In this document: positions 60,111 to 64,000 of the stretch, piece after piece
Layout: each line of letters begins with the position of its first letter
Position numbering within the stretch: position 1 is the stretch's first letter
NCBI RefSeq assembly: GCF_001613085.1
Contig: NZ_BDBR01000003.1
Span: 62,001 to 126,000 of the forward strand
Source of the DNA: Nocardia salmonicida NBRC 13393
GTDB taxonomy: Bacteria; Actinomycetota; Actinomycetes; Mycobacteriales; Mycobacteriaceae
Direction of reading: 5' to 3'
Length of the DNA: 64,000 bases
Made by a program: the position numbers and the translations under genes
Notes under the pieces: model-generated
Told to the model about the DNA's origin: nothing
Seen by the model: only the letters and a program-made list of their open reading frames with translations
The model's database searches: none

Positions 60111-61304
60111 TCACACGCCGACCGCGCGAGCGGGAACGCGAACGGCCGTCTGCGCGATGACTTCGAGCGCCTCCCGGATCTCGATGAGCGAAACATGCAC
60201 CAGCGGAAGATCTCCGGTGAGCTCGGGCCTGCCCAGTGCCCGCAGCAGCACGAACGGCACCGCCTCCGGCTGCGCCTCGAGGTAGCCCTTCTTGTTGTCA
60301 TCGGCCACCACCGCCAGCACATCGGCGACCCGGACGGCTTCGGGCAGACCGGGTTCGACCCCGAGCCCGGTCACGACCTCGTAGTGTGTGCTCACCTCGT
60401 CGTCGGAGAGCCACCCTCGCGCATGGGAGATGTGCGCGGCCACCAGCATCCCCAGGGCAATCGCCGTGCCGTGCGGAATACCAGCCGCGCCACGGGCTTT
60501 GTGATCGCAGATCTCGATGGCATGGCCGACGGTGTGACCGTATTCCAGGACCAACCCCGCGCCACGCTCGAAAGTATCGTTGCGAGTGACCGCGGACTTC
60601 GCGGCAATGCTCGCATCGAGCAACCACAGAAGATTGTTCGGCGTCGCGAAATCATCGCTCGCGATGACCGCTCGCAACTGATCCAGCGCCGCCGGCTGAA
60701 TCGCCAGGCAATTCTTCGCCATTTCGCACAGCCCGGAACGCAATTCACGCTCGGGCAGCGTGGCGAACAGTCGCACGTCGGCGTAGACGGCCGTCGGCGC
60801 ATAGAACGTGCCGATGTGATTCTTGCCGACACCGCTGTTGATCGCCTGCTTCAGCGACAGCACCGAGTCCATGGCGGCGATGGTCGTGGTCGGCACATGC
60901 ACCAGCCGCACCCCACGGAACAGCAGATTCGCCATCAGACCCGCGAGATTGCCCGGTACTCCCCCGCCGAAGGACACCACGATCGAGCGCCGGGTGATGC
61001 CCGCCCGCAGCGCCGCCTCCAGGTGATCCGACAGGCACGACAGCGTCTTCATCGATTCGCCGGCGGGGTGTGTGAGGATGATCGACGGGACACTCTTCGA
61101 CAATCTTTCGATTTCCCTGGCGTGCAATCCGGCCAGTTCATCGTCAGTGACGATGACCAGCTTGTCCGGGCCGAAACTCGCTATCGCATCAGCGATCTCG
61201 GCAATACAGTCTTCGCCGAAGTAATAGGGAATCGATTGCTCACCGATAGTGATCATGCGTGAACGCAGTCCCGCCGTGCCGGAATACGGTGCATTGCTTG
61301 CCAT
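60111..61304 (-). CDS. 2-deoxy-scyllo-inosose synthase
   Basis: 397 residues of the sugar-phosphate cyclase superfamily. Blocks: SFGGGVPGNLAGLMANLLFRG, PTTTIAAMDSVLSLKQAINSG, KNHIGTFYAPTAVYAD, RSGLCEMAKNCLAIQP. The last two are DOI synthase-like (BtrC/NeoC); DHQ synthase has a different GLAEVIKYG form. Zinc ligands Glu194, His257 (EYGHTVGHAIE) and His278 (IPHGTAIALGM) are present. It cyclises glucose 6-phosphate to 2-deoxy-scyllo-inosose. ATG at 61304 with GGGAG; the GTG at 61316 is less likely. First gene of the operon. Confidence 0.87.
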   Translation of the reverse strand: MASNAPYSGTAGLRSRMITIGEQSIPYYFGEDCIAEIADAIASFGPDKLVIVTDDELAGLHAREIERLSKSVPSIILTHPAGESMKTLSCLSDHLEAALRAGITRRSIVVSFGGGVPGNLAGLMANLLFRGVRLVHVPTTTIAAMDSVLSLKQAINSGVGKNHIGTFYAPTAVYADVRLFATLPERELRSGLCEMAKNCLAIQPAALDQLRAVIASDDFATPNNLLWLLDASIAAKSAVTRNDTFERGAGLVLEYGHTVGHAIEICDHKARGAAGIPHGTAIALGMLVAAHISHARGWLSDDEVSTHYEVVTGLGVEPGLPEAVRVADVLAVVADDNKKGYLEAQPEAVPFVLLRALGRPELTGDLPLVHVSLIEIREALEVIAQTAVRVPARAVGV

Positions 61305-61390
61305 TTCCGTGCTCACTCCCGCTGTGGTGCCATTCGCGAATAAATTGACCGGCTTCGATGCCGCATCCGCATTTCAAATATCGAATGTGA

Positions 61391-61419
61391 GGTCTCGATT
61401 TGGCAACCTCTGGGAGACC
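61391..61419. promoter_or_regulatory. Candidate operator of the aminocyclitol operon
   Basis: GGTCTC (61391-61396) and GAGACC (61414-61419) are perfect inverted arms, 17-base spacer, about 90 bases upstream of the DOI synthase start. A 10-base palindrome GGTGCGCACC follows near 61427. Either might bind the XRE regulator. Confidence 0.45.
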
Positions 61420-61582
61420 CCAGTCAGGTGCGCACCCACACGCCGGTACCACCGGCCGGGTGCGTGCTTCGGTGCGGTGCTATCGGCAGGGGTGGTGCGA
61501 AACGGCGGCTCGCCTCGAAATCCGGCGCACCGGCGGCCTATCCTGAGGCGAACGATCTTGGCGGTGAGTACGGACGACGGGA

Positions 61583-62386
61583 ATGTTGGTGACTGACAAC
61601 GACATCGGCGCGGACGCCGACAAGCTGCGGGCCCCGACGCTGGCCGACTTCGTCCGAGAACGACGTAGCCGCCCCTGCGCCGATCACCCGACCGGCTTGA
61701 CCCGCAAGCAGCTGGCCGAGGCCACCCATGCCAGCCTCGGCTATTTCGCGAAGATCGAGCAGGGTGAGGCGCTCAATCCCGGTCCGGCCGTGCTGGATTC
61801 GCTCGCCTCGGTGCTGAAACTGGAGCTGGCCGAGCGGATTCACCTCTATCACCTCGCCCAGCAGCGGCCGGTGCTGCCGAATCCGCAGGTGCTGCGCCGT
61901 GATGACGCCGAGGCGCGGTCGGTGCGCGCCACTCTCGACGCGCTGCTCCCCCATCTGGCGGCCGCCCTCGACGACGGCTGGCGCATCGTCGACTGCAATG
62001 CGGCCTTCGACGCCGCCCTGCCCGGCCTGGCCCGCAACGGGCACGTGCTGCGGTGGATGTTCACCGATCCGCGGGCCCGCATCGTCGTCGAGGAATGGGA
62101 ACGGGAGGCGGGCCTGATGGTCGGCCGCTTCCGCGCCTACGCCGCAGGCGCTCCCGATCGCGAGGACATCGACACTGTGCTGCGCGAGCTCGGCGAGCAA
62201 CCGGACTTCCGGCGATTGTGGGCCGCCGGGCACGTCCACATCGGCCGCCAGGACCCAGATTTCACACTCCGCAATCCCAAGACCGCCACCGTCTTCGATG
62301 TCCGCGTGCAGCGCTACCGGGGTACCGCGCCCGGACCGGCGCACCAGCTGTTCATCGGGCTGGTGGAGTCAGGAGCGCAACAGTGA
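61583..62386 (+). CDS. XRE-family regulator with MmyB-like ligand domain
   Basis: 267 residues. HTH_31 domain at about 18-85 (LADFVRERRSRPCADHPTGL, KIEQGEALNPGPAVLDSLASVL), then an MmyB-like PAS-type domain (LDDGWRIVDCNAAFDAALPG, WEREAGLMVGRFRAYAAGAP, KTATVFDVRVQRY). MmyB-type regulators bind fatty acids and control antibiotic genes. Divergent from the DOI operon by 278 bases and likely its controller. Confidence 0.87.
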   Translation: MLVTDNDIGADADKLRAPTLADFVRERRSRPCADHPTGLTRKQLAEATHASLGYFAKIEQGEALNPGPAVLDSLASVLKLELAERIHLYHLAQQRPVLPNPQVLRRDDAEARSVRATLDALLPHLAAALDDGWRIVDCNAAFDAALPGLARNGHVLRWMFTDPRARIVVEEWEREAGLMVGRFRAYAAGAPDREDIDTVLRELGEQPDFRRLWAAGHVHIGRQDPDFTLRNPKTATVFDVRVQRYRGTAPGPAHQLFIGLVESGAQQ

Positions 62387-62389
62387 GCG

Positions 62390-63178
62390 CTAGGGCAATC
62401 CGTCCAGAAAACTCCGCAGTAGCGGATTCACCTCGTCCGGATGCGTCAGATTCGGTGTCAGCGACGCCCCGGCGATGGTGTGCACTTCGGTCGGCCTGCC
62501 CAGCGCGCGAGCCATCTCATCCATCTCCCCGGCGTCATTGGCCTGATCGGCCATCCCGCGGATGACCAGCGCCGGACACTCGAGATCGCCGAGCAGCTCG
62601 AGCACCGAGTCCCGATTGACCAGACACTCGCCTGCCAACCGGGCGCGCACCCGGTCCGACGCCAGCCATTTGTCCCGCCACGGCTTTTGATCCTCCGCGC
62701 CTGCCCCGATCATCAGCGAAGACACCATCTTGACGGTCGGCGCCAACGGCACGTCGCCGGTCCAGGCATCGAATACCTCCCGATATCCGACCTTGCGCCG
62801 CGCGGGCATGGCCGCGGCTGTGGACCCGATGACGATCAACCCGTCGACCCGGGAATGCGCCAGCAGGGCCATCCGCAGTGCGGTGAATCCGCCATGCGCG
62901 ACCCCGCCGACCACGACGTGCTCCAGTCCGAGCGCATCCACCACCGCCCACGCATCCCGCGCCAAATCCCAATAGCTGAACGGAGTTCCGGGGTCTTCGC
63001 TGGGCCCGTGCCCCCGCGAGTCGATCGCGATCAGCCGATAGTCCGGCGTCAGCGCCTGCACCTGTGGGGCGAACATCTCCTGATCCATGAACAGGCTGTG
63101 CCCCAGCACCACCACTCGCCCGTCGCCCCCGGTATCCGTGTAATGAATCCGCACGCCCCCACTTGTGACAAACGGCAT
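62390..63178 (-). CDS. Alpha/beta-hydrolase-fold protein lacking nucleophile
   Basis: 262 residues. The cap and core fold are clear: oxyanion HG reads LGHSLFMDQEMFAPQ, DSRGHGPSEDP is the usual second block. The nucleophile elbow GxSxG reads G92-V-Ala94-H-G96, with Ala in place of Ser, and the usual catalytic His in GAGH is Ser239 (IAGASLTPN). The acid Asp in RGMADQAND remains. It might be a binding protein or a cofactor-free lyase rather than a hydrolase. ATG 63178; it is convergent with the XRE gene. Confidence 0.82.
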   Translation of the reverse strand: MPFVTSGGVRIHYTDTGGDGRVVVLGHSLFMDQEMFAPQVQALTPDYRLIAIDSRGHGPSEDPGTPFSYWDLARDAWAVVDALGLEHVVVGGVAHGGFTALRMALLAHSRVDGLIVIGSTAAAMPARRKVGYREVFDAWTGDVPLAPTVKMVSSLMIGAGAEDQKPWRDKWLASDRVRARLAGECLVNRDSVLELLGDLECPALVIRGMADQANDAGEMDEMARALGRPTEVHTIAGASLTPNLTHPDEVNPLLRSFLDGLP

Positions 63179-63376
63179 TCGCCCACTCTCCACTCGATCC
63201 AGACAACCGTTCCACGCTATCGCACACACGGACGAACGAGACCATGTGCCGCTATGAAAGGCACTACGCTGGAAGGGAATTGGTGCGCCTGCTCGCCCCG
63301 CGCGACCGGGCGCGCGGGGCGATCCGTACTGCGGACCGGGATCGAGCGGGGCTTGGGTCCGCCCGTTGTCGGCCGC

Positions 63377-63719
63377 TCAGGTGCAGACGAGGTTCTTGTA
63401 GGCCCCGAGGATTTCGCGGATCGAGGGCGTGACGAGCAGGTCTCGGTCCAAGGTCGCCCACAGGTACCCGGCATGCGCGGAGAGGTGGATGGGTTCGGTG
63501 GCTTTCACGTCGACGGCGAAGTGCAAGCGTCTCACCGGCTTTCCGGCCGGGGACAGGTAGTCGAAGTCGCCGACGTGATGCCGGATGCCGGATGACGGTC
63601 AGGCCGGTTTCCTCGCGGACGCCCCGCGTCATAGCCGCGGCAACCGATTCTCCGGGTTCCACGGTGACACCGGGGAGCTTGCGGGTGAGCCGCACCGGCC
63701 CGGTACTGTTCGATTCCAT
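63377..63719 (-). pseudogene. NUDIX hydrolase, frameshifted and 5-prime truncated
   Basis: LPGVTVEPGESVAAAMTRGV and REETGLTVIRHP give a Nudix box whose REUxEE has Gly for the first Glu (RGVREET). Then the frame must change near 63585: the family text HHVGDFDYLSPAGKPVRRLH, FAVDVKATEPIHLS and ending EILGAYKNLVCT lies one frame over, with stop at 63377. The usual N-terminal strand pair before the box is missing. So the gene is broken at least once. Confidence 0.65.
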
Positions 63720-63816
63720 GCGGTCTCCACACCATCAGTGGTGACCGCATACTCCATTGTTCCCGGTGCGGGTTCATTCGGACATGTTCGGCGCCAGATA
63801 GTTTCGCGCGAACGCA

Positions 63817-64000
63817 ATGAGTTCCTGCGTGACGCTGAGCCCTGCAGCGGGGGGTGACTGTCGGGCTGGTTCAGCACCACTTCCCGAGACCAAGGACGAC
63901 CTGCGCACCGCGGTGGCGCAGCTGGTCGTCGACTATTACGCGCTGGCATACGCCGCCGACGGCGACAAGCCGGCGCTCTCCGTGGCCGTCAACTGCTCGC
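63817..64000 (+). CDS. Partial gene at right edge, unknown
   Basis: An open frame from ATG at 63817 to the edge, reading MSSCVTLSPAAGGD and then TKDDLRTAVAQLVVDYYALA. The second half has the amphipathic pattern of a real helix, but no ribosome site is seen and the start could be later. No family recognised from 61 residues. Confidence 0.3.
   Translation, partial: MSSCVTLSPAAGGDCRAGSAPLPETKDDLRTAVAQLVVDYYALAYAADGDKPALSVAVNCS

Noticed and set aside
59271..61262. Plus-strand 663-codon frame over the DOI synthase and aminotransferase genes
   Set aside because: Antisense shadow; both minus-strand genes have complete catalytic motifs.
60111..61304. Reading the cyclase as housekeeping dehydroquinate synthase (AroB)
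   Set aside because: Its GLCEMAKN and KNHIGTFYAP blocks are DOI-synthase-like, and the coupled neighbour is a DOI-type aminotransferase, not a shikimate gene.
1..64000. tRNA, rRNA, CRISPR arrays, riboswitches and replication origins
   Set aside because: Intergenic regions were read on both strands; no cloverleaf ends, spaced repeats or DnaA-box clusters were seen, although a covariance-model search was not possible here.

Overview
The window is about 64 kb of high-GC actinobacterial chromosome, most likely from Nocardia or a close mycolic-acid relative. This is an inference from content: a five-gene conservon, homologues of mycobacterial Rv3717 (Ami1), Rv0910 and Eis, a DUF5313 protein, an IdeR-type iron box, and many GTG/TTG starts and 4-base ATGA gene overlaps. 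No rRNA, tRNA or CRISPR array was seen.

Layout, 0-25 kb. The end of a proline dehydrogenase and an amino-acid permease are followed by a TetR regulator, an SRPBCC/acyl-CoA ligase fusion, a ClpC-like AAA+ unfoldase, a frameshifted chitin-active LPMO gene and an Ami1-type amidase lipoprotein. Next come a P450/TetR pair with two identical-arm operators, a MarR-DUF5313 operon with a long operator, and a siderophore-interacting protein with an iron box. A complete conservon (histidine kinase, roadblock protein, DUF742, GTPase, P450) occupies 14.0-17.9 kb. After it lie an Rv0910-like protein, two MFS exporters, a DapA-family aldolase divergent from a LysR regulator, and a TetR.

Layout, 25-45 kb. 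A GntR/FadR regulator faces a six-gene nucleoside uptake and deamination operon (BMP lipoprotein, double ABC ATPase, two permeases, ornithine-cyclodeaminase-family enzyme, purine/cytosine-type deaminase). Then follow a metabolite:H+ symporter, a ruined LLM oxidoreductase, an ECF42 sigma factor with its DGPF partner and a good candidate target promoter, an enoyl-CoA hydratase, a sugar-nucleotide-type reductase, a TetR regulon (quinone reductase plus membrane protein) with two matching operators, a PF10118/membrane protein pair, and VOC/WYL and HxlR/SnoaL divergent pairs.

Layout, 45-53 kb. This is a worn accessory region: fused gene fragments, a FAD monooxygenase, SUKH and Imm7-type immunity genes without a visible toxin, an IS21 IstB remnant, a full-length IS110-family transposase and several small or broken genes.

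Layout, 53-64 kb. The most striking locus is a tight seven-gene operon read leftward from 61.3 to 53.5 kb: 2-deoxy-scyllo-inosose synthase, a DOI-type PLP aminotransferase, an Eis-like N-acetyltransferase ending in Phe402, a free-standing NRPS condensation enzyme, a canonical P450, an LLM flavin oxidoreductase and an SDR. A divergent XRE/MmyB-type regulator faces it. I read it as a small aminocyclitol natural-product cluster with no glycosyltransferase in view, probably yielding an N-acylated or N-acetylated aminocyclitol. Beyond it lie an alpha/beta-hydrolase lacking its nucleophile and a frameshifted NUDIX gene.
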